This document shows, piece after piece, positions 16,488 through 25,096 of a stretch of 35,949 nt of DNA. A program made the position numbers and the translations under genes. A model generated the notes under the pieces. It saw only the letters and a list, made by a program, of their open reading frames with translations. It was not told where the DNA came from and ran no database searches. The stretch lies in the NCBI GenBank assembly GCA_005809105.1, contig SYLI01000009.1, positions 1 to 35,949 of the forward strand, written 5' to 3'. Positions within the stretch are counted from its first letter, which is position 1. Each line of letters begins with the position of its first letter. This DNA comes from Verrucomicrobiales bacterium (GTDB lineage: Bacteria > Verrucomicrobiota > Verrucomicrobiia > Limisphaerales > UBA1100).

Positions 16488-17342
16488 TCAAGCGGCGCGG
16501 CGCCCCGTGCGCATGTAATGGAAAAGATACTGCTGCGCGTAGCCGGCATGGGGGCCAAAATACGTTTGAGAAAACCGGCGCAGCCTGCTTTCGCTGGGCC
16601 GTCGGCGCGGGAAGTATAGTTCCCGCAGGGCGCGCATCACCCACACGTCCACGGGAAACGCCTCTTGGAAACCGAAAGCAAAAAGCAGCACACAGTCGGC
16701 AACCTTGCGTCCCACGCCGGGAAGCGCTTCCAGCGCCGCACGCGCCTCTTCACACGTCACGGTGCCCAGGCGCAGCAGGTCGGGGGAGCGAGCACTCACA
16801 AGCCGGGCGGTCTCGCGCAGGTACGGCGCTCGAAATCCCATCTTGCAGGCACGCAGCTCGAGCTCGGTCGCGGCGGCAATTCGTTCGGGCGGCGGAAAGG
16901 AAAAGGCCTCCTCGAAGCCCGGAGGCGTGGCCACGCGGTCGCCAAACCGTTGACGCAGATGCGCGAGGATCTGCTGAATCTGAACGATCTGCTTCGTCGA
17001 GGAACAAATGAATGCGGCGAGGCATTCCCATGGATCCTGCCGCAGCAGGCGCAATCCCTTCGCGTGAGCCAGCGCCGCGCGCATGGGCGCATCATTGGGA
17101 AAGGACGCCACCACGGCGTCCAGATCCAGTCCCGTTTGAAGATAGTCTGCCAGCCACTGCCAGTCCGCCTGTGGCACGGCGGCCGTCGCCACGATCTCCC
17201 CGCCCTCACGCTGTTGCAGTCGCACCCAGCGCCGGGCCACGACGCCCTCCCATGCCCCTGCCCTCTCGCGCCAGCCAAAGGCCTGCCCGCAGGAAAGCGT
17301 CGCAGGGAGATGGTAATCGCACACGGGAAAGGTCGCCCGCAT
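16488..17342 (-). CDS. OGG1-type 8-oxoguanine DNA glycosylase/AP lyase
   Basis: 284 aa from ATG 17342. It has the N-terminal OGG1-like domain (LSCGQAFGWRE) followed by the HhH-GPD fold. The hairpin LEALPGVGRKVADCVLLFAF carries Lys213, and FPVDVWVMRAL carries Asp232. Their spacing of 19 residues equals that of the catalytic pair of eukaryotic OGG1 (Lys249/Asp268). These enzymes excise 8-oxoguanine and cut the abasic strand. In human OGG1 the segment CSSNNN contacts the base opposite the lesion; here it reads CSSTKQ, so lesion-opposite preference may differ. It lies 12 bases downstream of apt. An alkyladenine specificity is possible but the OGG1 layout fits better. Confidence 0.88.
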   Translation of the reverse strand: MRATFPVCDYHLPATLSCGQAFGWRERAGAWEGVVARRWVRLQQREGGEIVATAAVPQADWQWLADYLQTGLDLDAVVASFPNDAPMRAALAHAKGLRLLRQDPWECLAAFICSSTKQIVQIQQILAHLRQRFGDRVATPPGFEEAFSFPPPERIAAATELELRACKMGFRAPYLRETARLVSARSPDLLRLGTVTCEEARAALEALPGVGRKVADCVLLFAFGFQEAFPVDVWVMRALRELYFPRRRPSESRLRRFSQTYFGPHAGYAQQYLFHYMRTGRRAA

Positions 17343-17354
17343 AAGCCCCCCAAG

Positions 17355-17885
17355 CTAGTAGGTGAGGATGGAACGGATGGGAAGCCCGGCGAGCTTCTGG
17401 CGGCCGTTTAGGAATCCCAGCTCGACGAGGAAACCCACCTCGACCATCTGCGCGCCAATCCTCCGGAGCAGCGCCGCGGCCGCGGCAGCCGTGCCACCGG
17501 TGGCCAGCAGGTCGTCCAGCAGCAGCACCCGCGCCCCGGGCGCAAGGGCGTCCACATGCAGGGCGATGGTGGCTTCGCCGTATTCCAACTGGTAACGCTC
17601 CTCGAAGGTCGTGTGGGGCAGCTTGCCTTTCTTGCGGATGGGAATGAAGGCCGTGTGCAGGCGCTGCGCGGCGGCGGCGGCAAAAATAAAGCCCCGGGCG
17701 TCGATGCCGGCCACGGCGTCGATGCGCGCGCCCTCGTGCGGGGCGGCGAGCAATTCCACCGCGCCGGCGAACAGGCGTGCGTTGCCCAAGACGGGGGTGA
17801 TGTCCTTGAACTGGATGCCCGGCTTGGGAAAGTCGGGCACGTTGCGAATGGCGGCCCTCAGCTCGTCTGCGCCCACGCCGCCCAT
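17355..17885 (-). CDS. apt: Adenine phosphoribosyltransferase
   Basis: 176 aa from ATG 17885, one base after the sigma factor stop. Apt joins adenine and PRPP to make AMP (purine salvage, cytoplasmic). Typical start LRAAIRNVPDFPKPGIQFKDITPVL, then GIDARGFIFAAAAA, FIPIRKKGKLPHTTFEERYQLEYG and the PRPP-binding VLLLDDLLATGGT. The end FLVELGFLNGRQKL is also family-typical. Length is normal. An upstream in-frame extension is possible but would overlap the sigma gene and is not conserved. Confidence 0.96.
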   Translation of the reverse strand: MGGVGADELRAAIRNVPDFPKPGIQFKDITPVLGNARLFAGAVELLAAPHEGARIDAVAGIDARGFIFAAAAAQRLHTAFIPIRKKGKLPHTTFEERYQLEYGEATIALHVDALAPGARVLLLDDLLATGGTAAAAAALLRRIGAQMVEVGFLVELGFLNGRQKLAGLPIRSILTY

Positions 17886-17886
17886 G

Positions 17887-18819
17887 TCAGTGCAGCACCT
17901 CAAACTGCTCCACGCGCTCAATCATCTTGCGCAGGCGGTGCAGCGCGATGTTCTGGATCTGGCGCACGCGCTCCCGGGTGACTTTGAATTTGGCGCCGAC
18001 CTCCTCCAGTGTCCGCTCGGGATTGCCATCCAGACCAAAGCGGTAGTTGAGGATTCCCGCCTCGCGCGCGTTGAGCGTGCCCAGCATCTGCCGCAGCATG
18101 GCCGTGACGGTCTTCTCCTCCAGATCCTGATAGGGTGTGTGCTGCGCCTGATCCTCCACAAGGTCTCCCATGCTTTCGGAATCGTTCTCGTCGCCCACCG
18201 GCGCGTCAAGCGACATGGGGCGGATGGCCGCCGTGCGCAATTGCGAGACGCGCGAGGAGGTCATGTGCATCTCCTCACCCAGCTCCTCGTCGGTGGGCTC
18301 CCTTCCAAGTCCCTCCTGAAGGCGCAGGGCGACGTGGCGCATACGCGAAATCTTGTCCACGAGATGCACCGGCAGCCGGATCATCTTTGCCTGGTTTGCC
18401 AGCGCACGCTTGATGGACTGCTTGATCCACCACGCGCCATAGGTCGAAAGCTTGCCGCCTTTGGCGGGGTCGAAGCGCTTCACGGCCTTCATGAGGCCGA
18501 TGTTGCCTTCGTCGATGAGGTCGAGCAGCGGCAGCCCCAGCCCGTCGTAGTCGCGGGCGATTTTCACGACGAGCCGTAAGTTGGCCTTGATCAAGTGCTG
18601 CTCAGCCTCCAAGTCGCCCTGCTTGATGCGCGCGGCCAGCACCACCTCCTCCTGTGGCGTGAGCAGCGGCGTGCGGGAGATTTCGTTGAGGTAAAGATGG
18701 ATGGCCGAATCGCCGTCGTACGGACGCCCGGCCGGCGCCGCGCCACGGGCTTCGCGGGGGGCGGCGGGCTTCGCCTTGGGGCGAGGGCGTTTCAGGGGTG
18801 CCTCGAATGGAGCCGGCAT
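17887..18819 (-). CDS. RNA polymerase sigma factor, sigma-70 family group 2 (RpoS/RpoD-like)
   Basis: 310 aa from ATG 18819. A basic Pro/Ala-rich N-terminus (to about residue 35) replaces region 1.1. Region 1.2 starts at SAIHLYLNEISRTPLLTPQEE. Region 2 includes LIKANLRLVVKIARDY, LLDLIDEGNIGLMKAVKRFDP and KLSTYGAWWIKQSIKRALA, the -10 recognition helix. Region 3 follows (SLDAPVGDENDSESMGDLVED). Region 4 has GILNYRFGLDG and the -35-binding VTRERVRQIQNIALHRLRKM. Missing region 1.1 and short length suggest a non-primary, stress- or stationary-phase-type sigma; a primary RpoD would be longer and is presumably elsewhere. The apt gene follows after one base, so the two are probably cotranscribed. Promoter region not clear. 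Confidence 0.93.
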   Translation of the reverse strand: MPAPFEAPLKRPRPKAKPAAPREARGAAPAGRPYDGDSAIHLYLNEISRTPLLTPQEEVVLAARIKQGDLEAEQHLIKANLRLVVKIARDYDGLGLPLLDLIDEGNIGLMKAVKRFDPAKGGKLSTYGAWWIKQSIKRALANQAKMIRLPVHLVDKISRMRHVALRLQEGLGREPTDEELGEEMHMTSSRVSQLRTAAIRPMSLDAPVGDENDSESMGDLVEDQAQHTPYQDLEEKTVTAMLRQMLGTLNAREAGILNYRFGLDGNPERTLEEVGAKFKVTRERVRQIQNIALHRLRKMIERVEQFEVLH

Positions 18820-18880
18820 TGAGTGGTCAACAGGGTCTGCAGGGTCTACGCCACGCGGGCATTGGACGTTAAGGCGGCCA

Positions 18881-20053
18881 TTAGACCTCCAAAACCTTTT
18901 TAAACTGGGTCAAGTTTCGAGGACGTCTTCCAGTAACCACCAAGTCATCCTCCAGCCGCACTCCACCGATGCCAGGATAGTAGAGCCCCGGCTCGACCGT
19001 GACGACCTGGCCGGCCCGGAATACGTCTGTGGACACCGCAGAGATGCGCGGAGCCTCGTGAATCTCCAGCCCCAGCCCGTGGCCGGTTCCGTGGAAAAAT
19101 CCCTCCATGTGGCCATTGCTGCGCCGGGTCTTGAATCCCTCGGCGGCAAACGTGTCCACAACGGCTTGGTGAGCCGACGCCATGGGCAAGCCGGCGCGAA
19201 TGCGCGCGGTGGCCGCCTGCTGGGCGCGTCCCACGGCGCCATACATTCGCCGCACGGCGTCGCTGGCGCGCCCTTTCACCACCGTCCGGGTGATGTCGCC
19301 AAAGTAGCCGGTCTTGGTCGCACGGGGAAAGATGTCGAGGATGATGGGCTGGTTGGCGCGCAGCGGCCCATGACCGCGCTCGTGCGGGTCGCATCCCTGC
19401 TCGCCGCCGGCCACGATGGTATGGCTGGCTACGCCGCCAGCCTGGAAAATCGCACTGCCGATGAGCGCCTGCACACGCTCGGAGGTGAGCACCTCGTTGC
19501 GGTAAACCAATCGCCCGTGCCGGTCCACCCGGCTGCGGCGGATGGCCTGCACGGCCTCGGCCATCCCCACCTCGGTCATCGCCACGGCCGCCTTGATCTT
19601 GCGGATCTCATCGGGCGTCTTGATTTCGCGATCGGGAAAGCAAGCCCCGCTGACGGGCCGCACGCGGATGCCGGCGTCTTCAAGCTTGCAGGCCAGCCCG
19701 TGGGGGAAGCCCTGCGGCACCTCCACAGATTTAACACGATGCTCCTTGAGCACGCGCCCGACCACTTGATGCAATGGAACCGAGCGTGCTCCCTTGCCGC
19801 CAATCTTGCGAGCGTAGCGCGAGAGGGAGAGCACACGACAGTGCGGTGCGGCCTTGCGCGCCCGGTCAATCTCCAGATCGCTCATCACCACCAGCTGCCG
19901 CCGGCCCAGCTGCAGATAGATGAAAGGGTCGGGAACGAACATGCCGACGGCGTACAGCATGTCCGCATCCTTCTCGCTGTCGGAAATAAGCAGCAGGTTC
20001 TTTGGGGGCACGGCCGAAAAGTAGGGAGGCACCCCGCCTGAGGCAAGCCGCAT
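18881..20053 (-). CDS. M24-family metallopeptidase (Xaa-Pro aminopeptidase-like)
   Basis: 390 aa from ATG 20053, directly after the upp stop. It has an N-terminal creatinase-like domain (residues about 15-150) and a pita-bread catalytic domain. The metal-ligand pattern is complete: Asp in ILDIFPR, Asp in GYFGDITRT, His in GTGHGLGLEIHE, Glu in VTVEPGLYYPG and Glu in GVRLEDDLVV. It would remove N-terminal residues ahead of proline or cleave X-Pro dipeptides in the cytoplasm; PepP and PepQ cannot be told apart by eye. The IKTPDEIRKIKAAVAMTEVGM helix joining the domains is typical. It is cotranscribed with upp; no functional link is evident. Confidence 0.92.
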   Translation of the reverse strand: MRLASGGVPPYFSAVPPKNLLLISDSEKDADMLYAVGMFVPDPFIYLQLGRRQLVVMSDLEIDRARKAAPHCRVLSLSRYARKIGGKGARSVPLHQVVGRVLKEHRVKSVEVPQGFPHGLACKLEDAGIRVRPVSGACFPDREIKTPDEIRKIKAAVAMTEVGMAEAVQAIRRSRVDRHGRLVYRNEVLTSERVQALIGSAIFQAGGVASHTIVAGGEQGCDPHERGHGPLRANQPIILDIFPRATKTGYFGDITRTVVKGRASDAVRRMYGAVGRAQQAATARIRAGLPMASAHQAVVDTFAAEGFKTRRSNGHMEGFFHGTGHGLGLEIHEAPRISAVSTDVFRAGQVVTVEPGLYYPGIGGVRLEDDLVVTGRRPRNLTQFKKVLEV

Positions 20054-20680
20054 TTAGCAGCCGCAGGCACGGTCGCCTGCGTCGCCCAGTCCCGGCACGA
20101 TGTAACCGCGCTCGTCCAGCTTGGAATCGACCGCCGCCACCACAATGCGCGATTGGGGGAAATGGCTGCTGAGCGTCCTCACCCCCGCCCTTGATGCGAT
20201 GACGTGGACAAAGCTGATGCTGCGCGCTCCGCGCTGGCGCAGCAATTCTCCGGCCGCCACGGCGCTGCCGGCGGTGGCCAGCATGGGATCGAGCACCAGC
20301 ACGTCAAAGCGCCCCAGCCGCGCGGGCACCCGGTCCAGATACCACTCGGGCTTGAGGGTGGACTCGTTGCGGGCCATGCCGATCATCCCTAGATGCGCCT
20401 CGGGCAGGAGCGGCCACAACGCGTCAACCATGGCCAGGCCGGCGCGCAGGATGGGCGCGAGCAGCACCGGATGACGCAGCGCCACCCCCGCGGCGGGCAT
20501 CAGGGGAGTGCGCACGCGCACCGGACGCAGCGAAAGGCCGGCCGTGGCCTCGTAGACGAGCGGCGCCGCAAGCCCGGCCATGAGACGGCGGAACTCCCCC
20601 GGCGAAGCGCGGCGGTCGCGCAGGCGGGTCAGTTTGGCCTGGACCACCGGGTGGCGGACGACGATGAGGTGATTTGACAC
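20054..20680 (-). CDS. upp: Uracil phosphoribosyltransferase
   Basis: 208 aa from GTG 20680, the start that gives the normal family length (208-209) and the standard opening VSNHLIVVRHPVVQAKLTRLRD. It makes UMP from uracil and PRPP. Motifs: FRRLMAGLAAPLVYEAT, PILRAGLAMVDALWPLLPEA, GMARNESTLKPEWYLDRVP, the PRPP loop VLVLDPMLATAGSAVAA and the uracil-binding VDSKLDERGYIVPGLGDAGDR near the end. The usual GxxRDExTxxP is GMARNESTLKP, a small variation. It is first in a minus-strand run with the M24 peptidase and divergent from nusA. A -10-like TACAAT lies on the minus strand at 20742-20737, with no good -35. Confidence 0.96.
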   Translation of the reverse strand: MSNHLIVVRHPVVQAKLTRLRDRRASPGEFRRLMAGLAAPLVYEATAGLSLRPVRVRTPLMPAAGVALRHPVLLAPILRAGLAMVDALWPLLPEAHLGMIGMARNESTLKPEWYLDRVPARLGRFDVLVLDPMLATAGSAVAAGELLRQRGARSISFVHVIASRAGVRTLSSHFPQSRIVVAAVDSKLDERGYIVPGLGDAGDRACGC

Positions 20681-20744
20681 GGGGCCGATGCGCGCAGCAT
20701 TGCACGCCACACGAAGGGGGCGCAAGGGGCTTTGGAATTGTACC

Positions 20745-20773
20745 TTGACGCTTCCTAGAGCACGACCTACGCT
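20745..20773 (+). promoter_or_regulatory. Promoter of the nusA-infB operon
   Basis: TTGACG (20745-20750), 17-base spacer, TACGCT (20768-20773). Transcription would begin near 20780, giving a leader of about 107 bases before nusA. This is the best -35/-10 pair in the 206-base divergent gap with upp. Confidence 0.6.
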
Positions 20774-20796
20774 CTCGCCAAGACAGGATGTGGCTG

Positions 20797-20810
20797 GTTC
20801 GCCAGCGTGG
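20797..20810 (+). other. Small TTCG-tetraloop hairpin in the nusA leader
   Basis: GCTGG - TTCG - CCAGC (within about 20793-20806, just upstream of the attenuator) forms a 5-bp stem closed by a UUCG-type tetraloop. Such loops are unusually stable in RNA. It could protect the leader or pause polymerase; position is approximate to a few bases. Confidence 0.35.
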
Positions 20811-20836
20811 AAAGTCGGAGCAGATCCGGCTTTTTT
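20811..20836 (+). terminator. Intrinsic terminator-like hairpin (possible attenuator) in the nusA leader
   Basis: GTCGGA (20814-20819), loop GCAGA, TCCGGC (20825-20830), then six T (20831-20836), preceded by AAA. The stem has one G-T pair. It lies between the nusA promoter and the nusA ATG, so it would cut transcription short unless overridden. A competing pairing exists: TCCGG (20825-20829) with CCGGA (20842-20846). Confidence 0.5.
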
Positions 20837-20886
20837 GTTCCCCGGAAGCGGGGACGCGCGCGAACCCCCGCACCCAGGGGCTAGCT

Positions 20887-22179
20887 ATGAATGTCGAGTT
20901 TTTGGCGGTTCTGGATCATTGGGAGAAGGAAAAGGGCATCAAGCGTGATGTCATGATCGCTGCTGTCAATGAGGCGCTGGTGACGGCCGCGAAAAAGGCC
21001 GTGGGCCCGGCCCGCGAGCTGCGCTGCGAGATTGACCCCAAGACGGGCGCCATCCATGCCATCGCCAAGCTGGTGGTGGCGGAACGGGTGCAGTCGCGCC
21101 ACGACGAGATTTCCAGGTTTGATGCCATGCGCCTCAAGGAAGACGCCAAGGTGGGCGACGAAATTGAGGTGGAAGTCACCCCCGCCAACTTCGGCCGAAT
21201 CGCCGCGCAGTTTGCCAAGCAGGCGCTCATGCAGCACGTGCGCAAGGCGGAAAAAAGCCTGATTTGGGATGAATTCAAGGACCGCGTTGGCGACATCGTG
21301 AGCGGGACGGTGCGCCGCTTCGAACGGTCGGACGTGAAGGTGGATCTGGGCCGCTACGAGGCGCTCTTGCCCAACCGCGAGCGCGTGCCCATTGAGGAAT
21401 ACCAGCTCGGTGAACGCATCCGCTGTTACGTCAAGGCCGTTGAGGAGACGCCTCACGGACCGGAAATCATCCTCTCTCGCGCAGCGCCCGAGTTTGTCAT
21501 CCGCCTCTTTCAACTGGAGGTGTCCGAGATCGCCGACCGCACGGTTGAAATCCGCGCCGTGGCCCGCGAGCCGGGCTTCCGCACCAAGCTGGCCGTCCAC
21601 TCGCGCGACAATCGGGTGGATCCGGTGGGGGCCTGCGTGGGGTTGCGCGGCCAGCGCGTGAAGAACATCGTCCGCGAGCTGAACAACGAGAAGGTGGACA
21701 TCATCCGCTGGGATCCGGACATCCAGGTTTACATCACCAACGCCCTGGCGCCCGCAAAGCTCAAGGCCTTCCAGATTGACGAGCGCACCAAGCGTGCGCG
21801 CATTCTCGTCAGCGAGGACCAGCTTTCGCTGGCCATCGGCAAACGCGGCCAGAACGCGCGGCTCACCGCCAAGCTCACCGGCTGGCAGGTGGACATCGAG
21901 GCCGAGGCGGTGAAGACGGTGACCTTTGACGATCAGGTGGCCCACGCCGTGTCGGCACTGATGGCCGTGCCCGGGCTGGATGACACCCTGGCGCGCGCAC
22001 TCGTCAGCAACGGATTCCATTCGCTGACTGACCTGCAGCAGGCCAGCGAGGAGGACCTCTCTGGAATCCCGGATGTTGCGGCTCATGCCGCCACGATCGT
22101 CGCCGCGGTGAAGGCCGAAACCGAGCGACGCGAATCCAGCACAGCCGTCGTCGCCAATGAACCCGCCGCGATGGGCTAG
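20887..22179 (+). CDS. nusA: Transcription termination/antitermination protein NusA
   Basis: 430 aa from ATG 20887. NusA binds RNA polymerase and nascent RNA and controls pausing, termination and antitermination. Domains: N-terminal RNAP-binding domain (1-130, FLAVLDHWEKEKGIKRDVMIAAVNEALVTAAKK region), S1 domain (about 135-200, GDIVSGTVRRFERSDVKVDLG), KH1/KH2 (about 200-345, DPVGACVGLRGQRVKNIVRELNNEKVDII and LSLAIGKRGQNARLTAKLTGW), and a single C-terminal helix-hairpin-helix region (about 370-425). It is the first gene of the translation operon; rimP, which usually precedes nusA, is absent and upp diverges instead. A terminator-like hairpin in the leader could let NusA regulate itself. Confidence 0.97.
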   Translation: MNVEFLAVLDHWEKEKGIKRDVMIAAVNEALVTAAKKAVGPARELRCEIDPKTGAIHAIAKLVVAERVQSRHDEISRFDAMRLKEDAKVGDEIEVEVTPANFGRIAAQFAKQALMQHVRKAEKSLIWDEFKDRVGDIVSGTVRRFERSDVKVDLGRYEALLPNRERVPIEEYQLGERIRCYVKAVEETPHGPEIILSRAAPEFVIRLFQLEVSEIADRTVEIRAVAREPGFRTKLAVHSRDNRVDPVGACVGLRGQRVKNIVRELNNEKVDIIRWDPDIQVYITNALAPAKLKAFQIDERTKRARILVSEDQLSLAIGKRGQNARLTAKLTGWQVDIEAEAVKTVTFDDQVAHAVSALMAVPGLDDTLARALVSNGFHSLTDLQQASEEDLSGIPDVAAHAATIVAAVKAETERRESSTAVVANEPAAMG

Positions 22180-22251
22180 ACCATGAATTTGCCGTGCTGC
22201 AACCCTGCCGCGCCATGAACGCGCCGGCGAGAAATCGAGCAGCCCGATCCC

Positions 22252-24726
22252 ATGCCTGTAAGAATCTACGAAATCGCCAAGCGCCTGAACCTGGCGAACA
22301 AAGAGGTGTTGGACAAAGCCAAGGTGCTGGGCATCCAGCACGCCAAGGTCGCGTCTAGTTCGCTCGACAAGATCACTGCGGAGTTTCTCGAGCAGGAAAT
22401 CCTCAAGGAACTCAAACCCTCGGCGGCACCGGTTGTCGAGGCGCCCAAGCCGGTTGAACTCAGGCCGGTCATCATCATTGCGCCGCCAGAACCGGAGCCC
22501 GCTCCTCCCCCGCCGGAACCGGAGCCCTTGCCACCGGAGGAATTCCTCGAGCCTGTTCTGGCAGAGGCGACCGCGGCCGAGATTGTGGTGCCGGAAGTTC
22601 CCGCCCCTCCCGCATCACCTACATCTGCGGTTGCCTCCCCTGCAACCACTCCGCCCGCGGCCGCCATGCCGGTCGCCGCCGCGCCCGCGGCTCCCGCTCC
22701 TCCCCGCGTGGGAGAAAAGGTGGGCTTCATTGATTTGGGAGGGTTTGGAAAGCGCCCGCCACGGCGTGATGAACCGCGAAGAGATCCGCCCCGACGGACC
22801 GACATCCGCCCCGACCCTCGCGCCCCGCAACGGTCGGACCGCCCCACCCCAACGGGTCCCGGCGGTGCGGTCGCCAGGCCGGCAGCCCGCCCGACACCCA
22901 CCGAGCCGCGCATCCTGTTGCCGGCCGACGCGAAGATCATTTCCATCAAGCCCCCCATTGTCGTCCGTGAACTGGCTGAAAATCTGGGACGCAAACCCTT
23001 TCAACTCATCGCCGACCTGATGGGTCTGGGCGTCTTCGCCAATCTCAATCAGTCCATCGACGAGGGCATCACCGCCCGGCTGTGCGCCAAATACGGTTTC
23101 AAATTCGAGGCGCGCAAGCGCGACAAGGCGGCCAGCCCCAAGCCCCTGATTGAGAAGAAGGTCATCGAGACGGACAGCGGGGACGACCCCAAGCATCTCA
23201 AACTGCGCCCCCCCGTGGTCACCATCATGGGCCATGTGGACCACGGCAAGACCACGCTCCTCGACGCCATCCGCAAGACCAAGGTGGTGGAAGGCGAAGT
23301 CGGCGGCATCACCCAGCACATCGGCGCGTACACCGTCACCATCCCGCATCACACGCGCAAAAAGGAGATGTACCAGATCACCTTCCTGGACACTCCCGGC
23401 CACGCGGCCTTCAGCGCCATGCGCGCGCGCGGCGCCAACGTCACCGACATGGTGATCCTCGTGGTCGCCGCCAATGACGGCGTAATGCCCCAGACCCTCG
23501 AGGCCCTGAGCCACGCCCGGGAGGCCGGTGCGCAAATCATCGTGGCCGTCAACAAGTGCGATCATCCCAATGCCAATCCGCAGATGGCGCGCAAGCAGCT
23601 TCAGGAACACGGCCTGCTGTGCGAGGAATGGGGCGGCGAGGTGCAATTCGTCGACCTGTCGGCCCTGAAGAATCAGGGCCTGGACAAGCTCCTGGACTCC
23701 GTCCTCGTACAGGCCGAGGTGATGGAGCTTAAAGCCAATCCCACCCGCCGCGCCCAGGGCAATGTCATCGAATCAGGCATGGATCCGGGCGGCCCCATGG
23801 CCACGGTGCTGGTGCGCAAGGGCACGTTGCGCGTGGGCGATGCCATCATCTGCGGCCAGCACACGGGCAGAGTGCGCGCCATGATTGACGCCGATGGCAA
23901 CCGCCTCAAGGAAGCAGGCCCCTCCATCGCCGCCAAGGTACTGGGGCTTGACGGCGTGCCCGAGGCGGGCGACGAGTTCCATGCGGTGGAGGATGAGAAG
24001 GCGGCGCGCGAACTGGCCAGCGAGCGCGAGGCGCAGTCGCGCAAGGAATTCAACGAGGGGCGCGGCACGGGTGTCACGCTCGAGAACCTCTTTGCCACTC
24101 TCGACGCCGAGAGCGCCAAGGTCTTGAAGGTGATCATCAAGGCCGACACGCAGGGTTCCACCGAGGCCATCGTGAGCTCGCTGCGCAGCATCAAGTCCGA
24201 GAAGGTCAGCATGGAAGTCATCCATGCCGCCGTGGGCACCATCACCGAGTCGGACGTCAACCTTGCCTCCTCGGGCAAGGCCGTCGTGCTCGGGTTTCAC
24301 ACCAAGCCCGACAAGGGCGTGCAGGACTCTGCCAAGCACCACGGTGTGCAGATCAAGCTTTACAAAATCATCTACGAGCTCGTGGACGAAGTGAAGGCCG
24401 CGATGGCGGGCCTGCTCGACCCCGTGCTCAAGGAGGTCGTGATCGGCAGCGCCGACGTGCGGCAGCTCTTCACCCTTTCCAAAGGCAACACGATCGCAGG
24501 CTGCGCCGTGTCCAGCGGACGCATCGCGCGCGGCAAAGTGCGCGTCATGCGTCGCGGCAAAGAATTGCACAGCGGAACGGTCCACACGCTGCGGCGGTTC
24601 AAGGAAAACGTGGATGTGGTTCGCGCCGGCATGGAATGCGGCATCGGCCTCTCAGGGTTTGACACCTTCGAGGTCGGCGATGTCATCGAAAGCTGCGTGA
24701 CGGAGAAAGTCGCGCAGGAACTCTAA
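22252..24726 (+). CDS. infB: Translation initiation factor IF-2
   Basis: 824 aa from ATG 22252 ([27 protein letters not shown], the IF2N domain). A Pro/Ala/Glu-rich linker (about 70-160) and an Arg/Pro-rich stretch follow, then a second IF2N-type domain (about 230-300, [24 protein letters not shown]). GTPase motifs: G1 GHVDHGKTT (327-335), G3 DTPGH (380-384), G4 NKCD (434-437; Cys in place of the usual variable residue). Domains II, III and C2 follow, the last with [21 protein letters not shown], binding fMet-tRNA. IF-2 brings initiator tRNA to the 30S subunit and promotes subunit joining. A ylxR-type gene is not found between nusA and infB; the 72-base gap shows only an 11-codon frame. Confidence 0.98.
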   Translation: MPVRIYEIAKRLNLANKEVLDKAKVLGIQHAKVASSSLDKITAEFLEQEILKELKPSAAPVVEAPKPVELRPVIIIAPPEPEPAPPPPEPEPLPPEEFLEPVLAEATAAEIVVPEVPAPPASPTSAVASPATTPPAAAMPVAAAPAAPAPPRVGEKVGFIDLGGFGKRPPRRDEPRRDPPRRTDIRPDPRAPQRSDRPTPTGPGGAVARPAARPTPTEPRILLPADAKIISIKPPIVVRELAENLGRKPFQLIADLMGLGVFANLNQSIDEGITARLCAKYGFKFEARKRDKAASPKPLIEKKVIETDSGDDPKHLKLRPPVVTIMGHVDHGKTTLLDAIRKTKVVEGEVGGITQHIGAYTVTIPHHTRKKEMYQITFLDTPGHAAFSAMRARGANVTDMVILVVAANDGVMPQTLEALSHAREAGAQIIVAVNKCDHPNANPQMARKQLQEHGLLCEEWGGEVQFVDLSALKNQGLDKLLDSVLVQAEVMELKANPTRRAQGNVIESGMDPGGPMATVLVRKGTLRVGDAIICGQHTGRVRAMIDADGNRLKEAGPSIAAKVLGLDGVPEAGDEFHAVEDEKAARELASEREAQSRKEFNEGRGTGVTLENLFATLDAESAKVLKVIIKADTQGSTEAIVSSLRSIKSEKVSMEVIHAAVGTITESDVNLASSGKAVVLGFHTKPDKGVQDSAKHHGVQIKLYKIIYELVDEVKAAMAGLLDPVLKEVVIGSADVRQLFTLSKGNTIAGCAVSSGRIARGKVRVMRRGKELHSGTVHTLRRFKENVDVVRAGMECGIGLSGFDTFEVGDVIESCVTEKVAQEL

Positions 24727-24736
24727 AGGCCCGCCC

Positions 24737-25096
24737 ATGCCGCCGCTGCGTCAGGAACGCGTCCGCGAACTCATCAAGCGTGCGTTGAGCGAAATCCTGC
24801 GCCGCGAGGTGGATGTCCAGACGTATGGGATGATGACCATCCACGACGTGGGTCTGGCGCGCGACATGCACTCGGCCGTGGTCTACGTGGGCATCCTCGG
24901 AGGAGAAACGCAGCGCCGTCAGGGGGCGGAATACTTGAGCCAGAACCGCGGACGCCTTCAGTCGCTTTGTGGCAAGGAGGTGAACCTCAAGTACACGCCC
25001 ATCCTCCAGTTCAAGGTGGACGACTCTGTCGAGCGCGGCAATCGCGTGATGGACATTCTCGATCAGCTGGGGGATCAAGGGGAGCCGGCCCCATGA
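24737..25096 (+). CDS. rbfA: Ribosome-binding factor A
   Basis: 119 aa from ATG 24737, ten bases after infB. RbfA is a single KH-like-domain protein that binds the 30S subunit and assists 16S rRNA 5'-end maturation. The start RQERVRELIKRALSEILRREV, the central MMTIHDVGLARDMHSAVVYVGILG and LKYTPILQFKVDDSVERGNRVMDILDQL are all diagnostic. Its stop overlaps the next ATG by four bases. Confidence 0.96.
   Translation: MPPLRQERVRELIKRALSEILRREVDVQTYGMMTIHDVGLARDMHSAVVYVGILGGETQRRQGAEYLSQNRGRLQSLCGKEVNLKYTPILQFKVDDSVERGNRVMDILDQLGDQGEPAP

Noticed and set aside
18820-18880. Promoter for the sigma factor gene
   Set aside because: TTAACG and TAGACC are present but the spacer is 18 and both boxes are weak. 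A short direct repeat (CAGGGTCT twice) is also there, not clearly functional.
20737-20742. Minus-strand TACAAT as a upp promoter
   Set aside because: A good -10, but no acceptable -35 at 15-18 bases; kept only as a remark under upp.
22183-22218. An 11-codon frame (MNLPCCNPAAP) between nusA and infB
   Set aside because: No ribosome binding site and too short to separate from chance; it could be a leader peptide but nothing supports it.
20881-22341. Long minus-strand open frame (about 486 codons) opposite nusA
   Set aside because: It covers the antisense of a clear NusA protein and has no domain match; a GC-rich shadow.
23773-24585. Minus-strand open frames opposite infB
   Set aside because: Antisense shadows of IF-2, with no domains.
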